DNA of 64,000 nt from Toxoplasma gondii ME49. Its lineage: Eukaryota > Apicomplexa > Conoidasida > Eucoccidiorida > Sarcocystidae. The first letter of the stretch is position 1; the number at the start of each line of letters is the position of its first letter. This document shows positions 11,802-22,293 of this stretch, piece after piece. Location of the stretch: NCBI RefSeq assembly GCF_000006565.2, contig NC_031480.1:6565170-6629169 (forward strand), written 5' to 3'. The notes beneath the pieces were generated by a model. It did not search any database and was not told the DNA's origin. It saw only the letters and a list, made by a program, of their open reading frames with translations. The position numbers were made by a program, and so were the translations under genes.

Positions 11802-12746
11802 ATTGTATTGGTACAGAAGATCTGTCCAGATGGGCGATCACATGCGAGTGAAAAAAATAAAACCACAGATGCGTTACAACATACGTGAACAGGTGCACAT
11901 GCTTCCGGGCCGGGGATTCGCCTATTTTGCCCTCTCGCATGCTACGGTAGAGATGGGCGTCAACAGAGAGGGACGGGTGCGTAAGATGACAACAAATCGT
12001 CTTAAAGCGCGTTCACGCGCGCGTATTTCTGCTCTCTTCAAATAATATGGAGCTTCTGCGTCGGGTCCGAAGCGGACACTGTTTGTCTGAGGGTGGATTT
12101 ACCGCGTAGAATTATCCTGCAAGGCGTTTCTGCCAACAAGGTGTGTTTCGGACAGCACGAACGACTACCGTGGAATACGGATTCGATTGGACGCAATCTG
12201 TCAATAAACGAACGCAGTTTTTTCGCTTTGGACACATGTTCGTTTTTAAAAAGACGGCACCACCATCCACCATTTCCGGAACTCTTGCTGAGAGCACGAG
12301 AACGAAAGGTCGCCGTCACGCTTTCCCTTGCAAGAGTCGTGTGCTTTTCATGTCCCGAACCGCTGCATGCGATGCCTTGTTACCGAAACGTTAAGAACAG
12401 TGGTACAAAACCCGTCACCTCTACGTTCACAAAGACTTCGCCAAAACTTTCCTTCAGAGAGCTGTCACGTCCCTAGATTTCAGTTTAGATTTCACTCTTT
12501 GCTCGCGTGACCAACCGCTTGGCCAAGGTTCACTTCCTGTCGGGTTTTGTGAGGTGTTTCGTTGCGGATGAAGATCCGCCTTCCTGAACCAGGATGGCAT
12601 TGCGACAACGAATAGGGTCACCTCTCCGTTGCGAGTTTTGCCAGTGCCACGCACTCGTACATCTGTCTTAGGAACTCCAGATGAGACGCCCGAGGTGAAG
12701 GCAAGCTGCCGAGAAAACTGCCACGCAGCCGCAAATAGCAGACCTG
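11395..12746. other. Intergenic region between the coiled-coil and ZNHIT1-like genes
   Basis: It contains a pure (TA)n microsatellite at 11762-11798. Open frames either side of the repeat run through it and encode only repeated Ile/Tyr, so I treat them as chance. No conserved motif was seen; the two flanking genes converge here, so it should contain both 3' UTRs. Confidence 0.5.
11762..11798. repeat. (TA)n microsatellite
   Basis: Uninterrupted TA dinucleotide run, directly visible, about 370 bp past the stop of the coiled-coil gene. Confidence 0.95.
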
Positions 12747-13712
12747 TCACATCCAGTGGAGAAGGTGTTTTGGTGCGCAGTCGTGCGCCTGATGCACATT
12801 CAGACAGTGAGAGGAGCAAACGTAGCGACCCTGAAGTTGGTAGCGAGACTCAGCGAACTGACTAGCTCGGGATGCAGCGTCCTGAGTCGTGGCAGAAAAA
12901 GACGAACCGACACGTCGGCCGTTCGCGCACAGAGGGCAGCGATACTTCGCTGGAAACCCACAGCAGCAGCAGAGACGCCGGGGAAGCAGAGCGGAGGGTC
13001 CTGCATGGAGCGTCGCCCAGCAAGGAGCGTCTGACCTGAGAGAGACACGCAGAAGACAGACATGCCAATTAGTGCAGCTTGAAGGCGGGAGAATCGAATG
13101 ACTGCACAGAAACGACCATATGCAAAAGCAGATACACAGCTGCTGCAGTTCGCAGGAACAGTGAAGGCAGGGAAGAGAGAGAGAGCGTGCTGGTAGGCAG
13201 GTCAAGTGCGAAGAAAACAAGAGTTAGCATGTGGTAGAAAAGACACGGTTCCTGACACACGAACAACGGACGCCTCCGAAGCATGCAGCTGGAACAATAA
13301 CATTCTGACAAGTCCCGCCATTCCTTCGGGTTGATCGAGCTCCTCGCGAGGATCTCGAATCGCACTCTAGCAGCGAAGCCGAAGAGTAGAAGGTAACAAT
13401 GTGAAAACTGAAAAACAAGTCCAGAGAACGACAGTGTTCTGCAGAGTTACGAATGCTGCCTCACTTGTCGATTTCCTCTTGGGCAATGATGAGGTTGATG
13501 TCTAGGGGTTCGCGCCGTTTCTTCCATTTCTTTTTCTCGCCCACATGCATGAAATTCCGGCCGTTCCTCTCCTTCTTGTCTTTCCTTTCTGCCTTCGTTG
13601 TCTTAGGCCTGTCGGACTCTTCATCCCTGTCGCTTTCGTCATCGGTCTCGTCCCGGTGCTGGCGCTTGCGAGAGGTGCCCGCAGGCGGAGACTGGCGATT
13701 TCGCTGGGCCAT
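12747..13712 (-). CDS. ZNHIT1: HIT-type zinc-finger protein, ZNHIT1/Vps71-like (SWR1/SRCAP subunit)
   Basis: Two minus-strand exons, 13712-13465 (donor AA|GTGAGG) and 13035-12747 (acceptor CTCTCAG), join in phase at a Lys codon and encode 178 residues (human ZNHIT1 has 154). The N-terminal half is basic and charged and ends in KKWKKRREPLDINLIIAQEE, standing where ZNHIT1 has its KLRFRKNFQALLEEQ helix. The C-terminal half has ATLHAGPSALLPRRLCC, aligning with the YLTACAGP..RP.R.FC segment, then CCGFPAKYRCPLC and YVCSSHCLNVHQAHDC, the two halves of a HIT zinc knuckle. In other eukaryotes ZNHIT1/Vps71 is a SWR1/SRCAP subunit needed for H2A.Z deposition. About 27 residues separate the two Cys pairs, much more than usual; a weak donor there could remove them. 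An additional upstream 5' exon is possible. Confidence 0.68.
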
Positions 13713-16700
13713 GTGGGACCACCGGTCTTGACACTCCAGAAGGCGGTGAGGTGGAAAGAACGCCTTCCACGAGACTTACGCCGCTTTTGTATGGTCACGG
13801 CTTGCTCGCATATTCATGAGACAAATGAAGCGCCGCAAACAGAGAGTGCCCTTCCCCTGCCTGAGGTCGCGCGCGGCCAAACGGAAAGTCACAAAGGAAA
13901 GGGAAACAACGCGCTACCGCAGCTGCACAGTGCCGGGCACCGAAACAGGTTCTTCAGGGCTTTGAAAGGATGTGGTAAGCACCATGCTTCAGAGAAGAAG
14001 TGCTGAGTTCGTGGAAAAAATCCACTCAAAAAGAGCGGACGGTTTCGCCAGCACACGTACAGGAAGGTGACACGACTGGCAACAACACGAAGAGCAGCCA
14101 CCTTTGTCACTGCACACTATGCACGCCATCCCAGGGACTCGCGTTGTTTACACGTATTTAATGCCATTTCGAAAAACCGAAACATTTTCGAAAGACTGCG
14201 AATTTACCGGGATCGTTTGAGTCTGCCAAGTCGAAACCAGACACGTCCTGCACAGTTGGAGGAGTTCGAGTATCCGCTGGAGCTTTGTCGGCTCTTCGCC
14301 TAGCGGAACGACTCTGTAGGGAACCTAAAAAGAAGAAGTACAGAAATAAAAGGCTTACCTGTGTTCTGGGAATTTTTTTCGATATTTGAGTCGTCGGCAG
14401 TCCAGATGAAACGACAACGAGAGGCACAGCATCCGAACAGCGCGAAGACATACCCGCGCATGCAGTACCTGCAAGTTCTACAGGCACATACTTTTACTAG
14501 GAAGAAAGGTGTGTATAATATGTCATCTAAATTGCCGCTAGAGCACTTGCTTACTCATGTTTTTCTGCAGCAACGACGTGTTCTTGTTGTCTCTGTTTCC
14601 CCATTTTCAGTGGAGTGCACAACAGTGTAGGCAGAATCCCTGAACCTCGACTTTTTGAGCTGCGTGTGACAGGAACCCCGTCGCCGGGTCAGGTTTAGCT
14701 GCTGTGTAGTATTTTGTTGGGTTTTCGCTGGAAAGGTTTTTTCTTTCAAGAATCATGGGTCCTTGGATGGTGAAAGTTTCGTGTGTTTCGCGGGATACAG
14801 CGCGAGAGTCCTCCGTTCTATGTGTGACCGTTTCACTGTCTCTCCTACGGTCCGTGATCGGACACAATGAAGTTTGAACTTGTTGATCCCTGTTACTCGT
14901 GATATGGATTCACAAGGTGGACAGATATGCGATTGCAAGGAAACATTTGCCCTATTACGAATGCGTACTCTAAAAGCTAAAGCGTAGAAGAAGGAACACA
15001 GAAATCACTCAAAGCAAGACACCCAACAAGTACATGCAGCACTCCCTAATTCAGAAATGAGTCAAAAAAACGTGTCCCCTTTTCTCCATAATTCTCCATT
15101 GATAGAAAACAGTTGCAAAATTGTGTAGGATTACGCACTTGACCAAAATGAAGGCAGACAGCCGTGCCTGGTGCCGCTTACGAGGAGACGGCGGCCCAGG
15201 GCTACGGGTATTTCGGTAGATGACAAAAAGTAATGTAGATGTTGCCGTGAGAGCGCCCTAATGCATTGCAGTGCGCTAATAACTGCAAGCCCCCAAGAGC
15301 GTTCCTGTCGTAGTTTCTTAACCGTTGTAGAGGCTCCGCGGAGTTTCCAAGAGCCGTTTCCAGCGTCTCCTTCATAGGAAAGAGGCCAAACAATACAGCT
15401 GAATTGACCCTCACGGCAGCGAATCAGTTTGACTAAAAACGCAGCATAGTGCCATATTCTGGACCAGTGTTTTCAGTACAGCCTGCTGCCGAACAAATTA
15501 CTCCGATAGTTCTGTCTAGGGCGGTATGATGGGGCATGAAGAATGCTGCATTCCATTTGCTTTCTCTTGCCTGGTTTTGCCCCGAGGAAAACATATGTTT
15601 CCTACCCGCGTTTCAACGTGGACAGCGGGGCGACAGAATATAGACCGTTTCAGTATTGCTTTTGAGCATCACAGCTTGAATGATCGAGCGCGGTATTCCA
15701 AACACCACCACTTTCTCACACAAACTATTCGAAGGAAAGATTGCGGTCCAGCAGGCCGCTTGAACAGTTTTCATAGGGAACCCGTGTCACGGGATTCAAA
15801 TCATAAGGTCAGTTATCAAAGTCAAAAGACGCAGCTGTGTATTTTGTTTGCCGCTGCTTGTCCCGATGTAACTCACGAACTTCAACAGATTTCGCGCGGT
15901 TACAGCCGCCTTTCAAGACCTGAGTAGTGTACATACACCACAGAAGACAGCGAACCTCGAAAAACCGTTCGCCCGCAGAGTTTGCGTCGATCTACCTCGG
16001 TTTCGAAGCCATGCACTGAAATACGCACTCCTTCACTGTTCGGGCCCAGCATGTGAAACAAAAGGCATTAGATTATCGCAGTTCACCTTAACGGGCGAAT
16101 GGAATCATTTGTACAACATGGACGCACCCGTAGTCCAATGAAGTCCCCAGCGTCCCCGTCTGAAGACCGAGGCCAAAGCAGGCGAGTTCGCGAACACCGG
16201 GGGCCCCTCATCCCTTGCTTGTTCAGCAACGCATTCGCCTCTAATAAAGTAAGGCTGCAAGTTACTGACGTGGCATCCTGATATAACATGCTTAAATTGA
16301 AAACACTTCAGACAACGCAAGAAAACACATAGAGTGCCTGTAGTGTAAATGGAGGCATGATGAGGTTCTCTAACCGGACGATTGCCCTCGTGTCTCCCCA
16401 CGAATCTTTGCCTCATCCAGGACAAACACGCGGTTGCGTTTTTCCGTGGTAAAATCTGAAACCGCAGAAGTGCACTTCCGAGAATCACCTCGAAAACATC
16501 GACTGCGAGAGTCTCTGCAAAGTGTTCTTGTTGCCCGGAGCCCCGTCCTCTATCACCGGCGAAATGCCGAGTGGACCGAAACCCGAGCAGACAGTCGACG
16601 AAGTCCGATCCCTCGAGCAGGTGTTGTTGGAATGAGCCTCTGAGGACGCTCCGAGCAAAGTGCAGCTGCTGTTGCGTCTTCCACTCTATCAAGCATATCG

Positions 16701-16973
16701 TGAGAGTGGTGTTTGTTGGTACCTGCCTTCCACTTCGTTTCTCCTGGGTAGACTGAACCTCAGGAGCGACCAACAACAACGTGGAAGCCAGCGCCGCACA
16801 AGATACGTCACCATTTCCGTCACTTCCAGCCATGGTTCTGGCCACTGCTCGAAAAAAAGGGTCGCTGATCTGTTGTTCGGTGCGACTCGCTGATCGCAGG
16901 TGCAGCACAAAACAGGCTTCGTTGCTCCTGCCCAGAAGTTCTAGAGCGTCGACCATAAAAGGAATGTAGAGCC
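13713..16973. other. Region without a confident gene
   Basis: No recognisable domain. On the minus strand, 16956-16700 reads as helical protein-like sequence (MVDALELLGRSNEA...), ending at a possible donor CAG|GTACCA. A second open block at 16266-16083 follows an acceptor. Both might be 3' exons of the alpha-solenoid gene to the right, but I could not join them convincingly. The rest (about 13.8-16.0 kb) shows nothing I can support. Confidence 0.35.
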
Positions 16974-19900
16974 TCAGCCGAACTCGTATATCGGTCTTTT
17001 TTCCGCTGCTGAGAAGGCCCCCTGTGCCTCACGGGTGTAAAGGAACGCACTTTCGTCGACCGCCTTCATGTCGTGAGGAAACGGCGAATAGCGGTCTTCA
17101 GTCTTCCAGTAACTCTCAAAGCGCGGACGCTGCAGCCGTTTCCTGATGACCTTGAGACGCCGCCAAGGAGGTGACCGAGGGCGGCCTTGACGATGATCTC
17201 TTTGACAGATTCTGGGTCGTAGAGGAGGTGGGCGAAAGCGTCGGAGAGTGATCTGGGCCCTTCAGAGCTGAAGACGAGGTACGCAGCTGTCCGTACGGCT
17301 TAGAGCGAACGACGGTGGTTGCAGAAGTCAACCAGGTTGGATCAGCAGCCGCTCGAGTCTCTTCCTGCACCGCAGCGGCGCACATGCGTCCCTCTGTGGC
17401 GAGTGACCGCAGCTTAGAGATTTCAGTGTTGATGAGAACAGGAAGAAGGTTCGACGATTGATCTCTTGGTGTGTTCAGGAACACCGAGACGGCGCACCGC
17501 CACACAACGCCCCTGGGTGTGAAAAACAGAAAAGCAGGATGTCAAAGACCATGTGACGTGACGCGCTCTGTGGTGGCCGTAGACACCTTATAATGCCTAG
17601 ATGCGTGCGTGCATTCAAGGCGCATCCAGTGTGGCGGCGAGACCAGGGCACTCTGGCGTGTTGCTGCATGAGTTCAACGAGTGCCAACAGCCGCATCAAG
17701 CAAACGCGCGGGAAGAACAGCCTCCCTGATTTTAGTATAAAGCCGTTCACTGTTTAGGGTGTCCTGCAGACTTCCCTACGCACAAAGCAAACAATTTCTT
17801 CTTGCTAGTTTCCGCCTTGTGCAGTGCTGCGTTTCTACAGCAGGGTCGCGTCCCGGCACGCGCGTCACGATTTGCTCGTACGTTTGCGTCTTTTTGTGGC
17901 CCTGTCGACTTTCAAGAGACGCTCCAATTCGGCTCACCCGCGAGTCCACTTCGGCAGCTCTCGGTCGGTCAACGACCATTCGAGAGTTTGCAGGGTCTGG
18001 AGCAGCAAGAGGAGCTCCGCCTCTGCATCCTTCGCCAAAGCGTCATTTCGCTCGCCTGGTGTGCATCTGCCGCTTGCTCTCAAAGTGCAGGTAAAAGACG
18101 AAGCACCCGAAATGAAGGCACCTGTTGTTGGGCTGCGGGGGTGCGGGTTTCTCTGCGACTCGTGTCCCGAATGCTGAGAGGGAACGTCTTCTATCGTGTC
18201 TTCCCTCTTGTCCTCTCTTTTGTTCTTGGTCTCTGCATCTTCACCGTCGATTCTGTTCGAAGTGGAGAAAGGGGGGGTTTGTTCCCATCTTCTCTGTCCC
18301 CGATGAACGAGATGGACTCGGAAGGCAAAAGCTCCACAGGCCGCCAGCATGCGAGGACAGGAATCAGACGGCCTAACCGGCTCTCGAGGAAGATGAAGAG
18401 CCCTTTGTCTTCCCGCGGGGTTCCCACGCTGTGTTTTTCCTCTCCACAAAGAGAATCTTCTAAAGTCGCGTTCTGCGTCTCGTCACGATACAGAACACAG
18501 ACAGCGCCAGCAGCACAGCCGCCTCACCTCGAGCTCCAGGGGTCGACTGAGTAGCCGCTGCTTGTCTAGCAGCCAGAGATAAGTGCTGCAGAAAGAGCCC
18601 AACGTTGCATGCGAGAGCACCAACGCAGGGAAGCAAATACATGCAGGTCACGGGTCGTGAAGCCCCAGCGGAGTTTGAATACCCTGACTGAAGAAACCCT
18701 CGACAGCACGCGTCACCAGGGAGAATCCAAGAAGAGAGGCTCTGTGAGTGTTTCCCAGTTCAGACGGATGACAATATTCGCCTTCTATGTCCGGAGGAAA
18801 TCGTGGGAAGAGGGGAGACACCTGAACACAAACCAGCCGCAGGGAACCCAGTGACACTCCATACTCTGCGTAACAGTGGTTGTCCAGCAAGCGTAGTCAT
18901 ACAACGGCACTATAGAGATGTGGGTGAAGTCCAGACAATCGATCTACCCCATTGGGTGATACTTTCGTTACTTCCGGGGACCAAGACATCCTGGGTAGCA
19001 GCCTAAAGTTTTGTTTCACACGAACATCGTGTACTTGAATGCATGTCATCTCACCTGAGCCATGTCGGTAGAAAGCTCGTCGCCGAGATGCAGCAAAAGA
19101 GCGACGAGGATGCGCGCGGCCGCCATAGCTTCCGCCTCTCGACCTCGAGTGAGTGAAGTAGAGAGAGCAAGAATAGGCTCTAGAGTTCTGGAGAGAAAAA
19201 GCGAAAGCCGGTGGGACCGGAGATGCCAATCAAACGCAGTTCCAGCTACCAGACGTTCCACGGTCACGACCGCATCGCGACTCTAGCGGTTAGAATTACT
19301 CCACTAGCGCCTTGTGCAAATGTACTGGAGTTCAGCAGCGAGTTGGAGATGTAGCCGCAAGATGGGGAATTCGGATGTTGCACGCTGTGGCAGCCGCTTT
19401 CGTGAGTTATACAAGAGCGGTTACCGTTTTCGCATACGCTTTCACTCGCCGATGGCTTGCACGAGCCTCTCGAGAAGCGGAACTCTTCTCGGCTCTACGA
19501 ATGTGGCCGTGACCGCCTCAAGAAGCGCTGCAAGAGAAATGAAGTGTTTCAAAACATCCGATTTCTCACAACCGTTCCCTAGCAAGCAGCAGGTTTCTTC
19601 ACAGCATTCTGATTCCCGAACCCTATGCAGACCAGATTCGATAGGATTGCTGTACACCAGCATCCCACTGAACTGCTTAAGACACCCAAGACAGCGACTC
19701 CCTTGTCTCTGATCCTTCTGTCTGTTGCGGATGAGGAAAGTCAGCAGCATCGACTGTCGCGACGCCACACGCGTGCATTCTCCACCGAAAGGCTGCCGTT
19801 CAGTGACGCTGAAGCAGCGCATGCCGTTTGAATTCACCGTCCATGTCCTCGTCAGTGGTGCGTTTTTCGTGGACGATGAACCTTCCTGGAGGCTGCATCG

Positions 19901-20313
19901 GGCTCCTGATCCGAGCTCCCTGCAGCTTGTGGCTCCTTCCAGATCAGTGAAAGACTAAGTTTCGGCAAACTCATAGTTTCCATATTCGTCAAAAGTCCAG
20001 TCAAAGTCCCCGCCGTCGAGTAACACTACTGAAAACCTTTGGCTCGCGTCACTGTCGTATTCGACGCCCAAGTGCCGGGAGGGCCTCTGTGAGGGGCGAG
20101 GAGCGAGCCCAATCTCTGAAGCACCGCTAGGTTTGACGGAGTTACGTGACACAACGATGCAATGCAAGCTAGGCACTTGAAGAAACGAATTCGCAGGGCA
20201 GCGGGCAGGGTCGACACACCTTGAGGAAGCCTCGTGGTGTGGCGACGACATTTGTTCGTGTTGATCTTCATTTGAGAGACTTGAACTAGTTCAATTTGCT
20301 CCCCTCGATGCAT
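16974..20313 (-). CDS. Unidentified alpha-helical (HEAT/karyopherin-like) multi-exon protein
   Basis: At least nine minus-strand exons in matching phase: 20313-20037, 19527-19446, 19187-19055, 18821-18717, 18585-18528, 18055-17938, 17721-17587, 17512-17333, and one starting 17267. Junction residues read smoothly, e.g. LVQAIG|ETLEPILALS and PGAR|GERNDALAKDAEAELL. The product is almost entirely amphipathic helix (CLACIASLCHVTPSNLAVLQ, MAAARILVALLLHLGDEL, LLLLLQTLQTLEWSL), suggesting an alpha-solenoid such as an importin/exportin. That is fold-level resemblance only and I cannot name the family. The 3' end is unsettled: after SLSDAFAHLLYDPESVKEII the frame changes before FESYWKTEDRYSPF, which needs a short weak intron. 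That frame stops at 16974. The 19446-19188 junction is the strongest, and the first exon's donor (GTTTTC) is weak. Confidence 0.42.
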
Positions 20314-22293
20314 GAGCAGTGGCTGCCTGCTCCCGCTGCTGCTGGCGCGCTTTCATCAACTTCTGCGATGCTGACGGTATTTTTGGAAGAGCTGGTAGCG
20401 GCTCTCGAAAAAATCTGAAGGCCAGAAGCGAGCTTCAATGGTGAGGCAACGCGGTAACCTCACTAGAGCTAGAGTAAAGTTATTTCAAACTGGTGGCGGT
20501 AATTTAAAAACGATTTCGTGCATGCACGGAAGTCCCTGGAGAGTCCCCACAACGCGGGACTGCCGAACATACTCGCCGCTTCACCTGACGATTCCGAGAC
20601 AGCAACTAAAAGGGCAGGCGAAATGAGAAGAAGCAGATGCGATCAGAATCGAGGATTGTGAAATTGACGGAGACTTGATACTGCAGGCTCATCACGGGAT
20701 AGGCGAGAGATGCGACATGACGTAGCTTCTTCTGCTGGCGTCTTGAGTCCAGGCTGAAATCACCTTTCCGAGGGCTAGAAGCCGTCCAACAAAGGACAGA
20801 AACTGTGGTAGGAGTTGCGAGGAGGACTGCGATACCAGAAGGAAGCTTTCTGCTAAGAGGATCCCATTTCCCAGGAGACATTAGACGCGTTCAAGACCAT
20901 GGCGGCGGCTGACCGCGATACGCCAGGCAAAAGAGTTTCAGCCATCCATCGCTATAGTGAGGAGAGAACGTCCTCCCGAGACGAAGGAACACATTTTTGT
21001 GGGAGGCTCGCAGAGATGGAGAGGGGACACCCGGCTGATGTGTGCGAAAAAACGAAACACAGCACTGATGTGCATATACAGAAACACCAAGGCTCTTGTG
21101 TGTGCAGGCATTAACCCTGAAGTCAGATACCGATGGAGAACGTGTCGCTTTAGTCAAAACCGTAAATCCGACACGAAAATGCAATCTAATTCTATCCCTG
21201 TCAAACGCAAACGCTTGACGAGCCAAGGTGGACTTCGTCCCAGGCACCAGAGACGGGCTCAGCTGTGTTAAGTGGACGATGAGAAGAGCCCTTGTAGGAT
21301 GCCTTGGCTTCAGCGTTAGGTCAAGATGTTCATACAGAAATTGACAGTATGTGTGGCTCAAGAGAAGGATATCAGTGGTGCCCTATCTCTCAGAAATGTT
21401 AAGTCTGTTGCCTTACAAGGAACTCTGTGGAGTCGGCTGCGAACTATTTAATTCTGTAGCGTGGCGTGCCAGCCAACTGGGAAGAAGAAATCCAATTCTC
21501 TCCGTGCTGACAGCGATGTGGACTGAAGTTCCTAGGCAGTGGGGCTCACCCTGTTGGCGAAGGCAGTCAACCCGTAGCTCAGCGAAGACGACCGGCACAT
21601 TGAAAACAGATATCCCGTCATGGTTCCGCCTCTTCCTAAAAATGTACCAAACTCCCGTAGTGAGTGAACTCTAGGTTTGGTAGCGTGACAACGGTTGCGA
21701 GATCGTTGCATCTGTATGCCACAGTACGTTGACGCTGTCTTTGAAGGTCCTTCACCTCAATCTTGAAGACATGACCGGTGGTCAATATGTACAACCAAAC
21801 TACAATATCCACACCCGTGGATTCCGTGTGCAGGAATACCCCGCGTTCACTAACGATGCCGTCTCTCAGCTTCCAACGCATACTAAAACTGGCGCATGTA
21901 ATCCAGTCCTAAACGTACCGCTAGTCATTGAAGCTGCTCTCATTCGGACCGGGTATGCCGTTCAAATGTTTGAACATTCGTATAGGATTGTGTTCAGCAG
22001 TGAAGCCGCGAGAAACATGAGGTGAGAAGTTCCGTCAGGGGGGGGGGTGGTAGTCCCGCTGCTCGTAATCTGTGGAGAGCCGTAGATCTTAAGTTGGCAA
22101 AACTGGTACATTCGGGAAGTGGGAGACCGGATGAAGAACTTAAGAGTGAATGTGTCTGTCTTACAGTCGACGTTTGTTTGTATATAACGCGCACACGCCC
22201 ACGAGCTAGTGTCCGGATGTATATGTGGCACAAATAGCGAAGCGTTGAATCAGCAGATCACGCGGGAGAAACACTTCTCGGATATGTGTACTT
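20314..22293. other. Intergenic region, no supported gene
   Basis: Several 70-100 codon open frames lie on both strands without recognisable motifs. One on the minus strand (20881-20606) begins with ATG and another (near 20424-20300) has a good acceptor before a helical, Gln-rich stretch, so an additional upstream exon of the alpha-solenoid gene is possible. A run of nine or more G lies near 22040. Confidence 0.4.

Noticed and set aside
13545..14006. Plus-strand hydrophobic frame suggesting a small membrane protein
   Set aside because: Antisense to the first exon of the ZNHIT1-like gene, whose frame is supported by the spliced zinc finger.
17268..17512. First impression that the 17.2-17.5 kb block is a frameshifted pseudogene
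   Set aside because: A 65-bp GT..AG intron (17332-17268) joins the two frames in phase with a good polypyrimidine acceptor.
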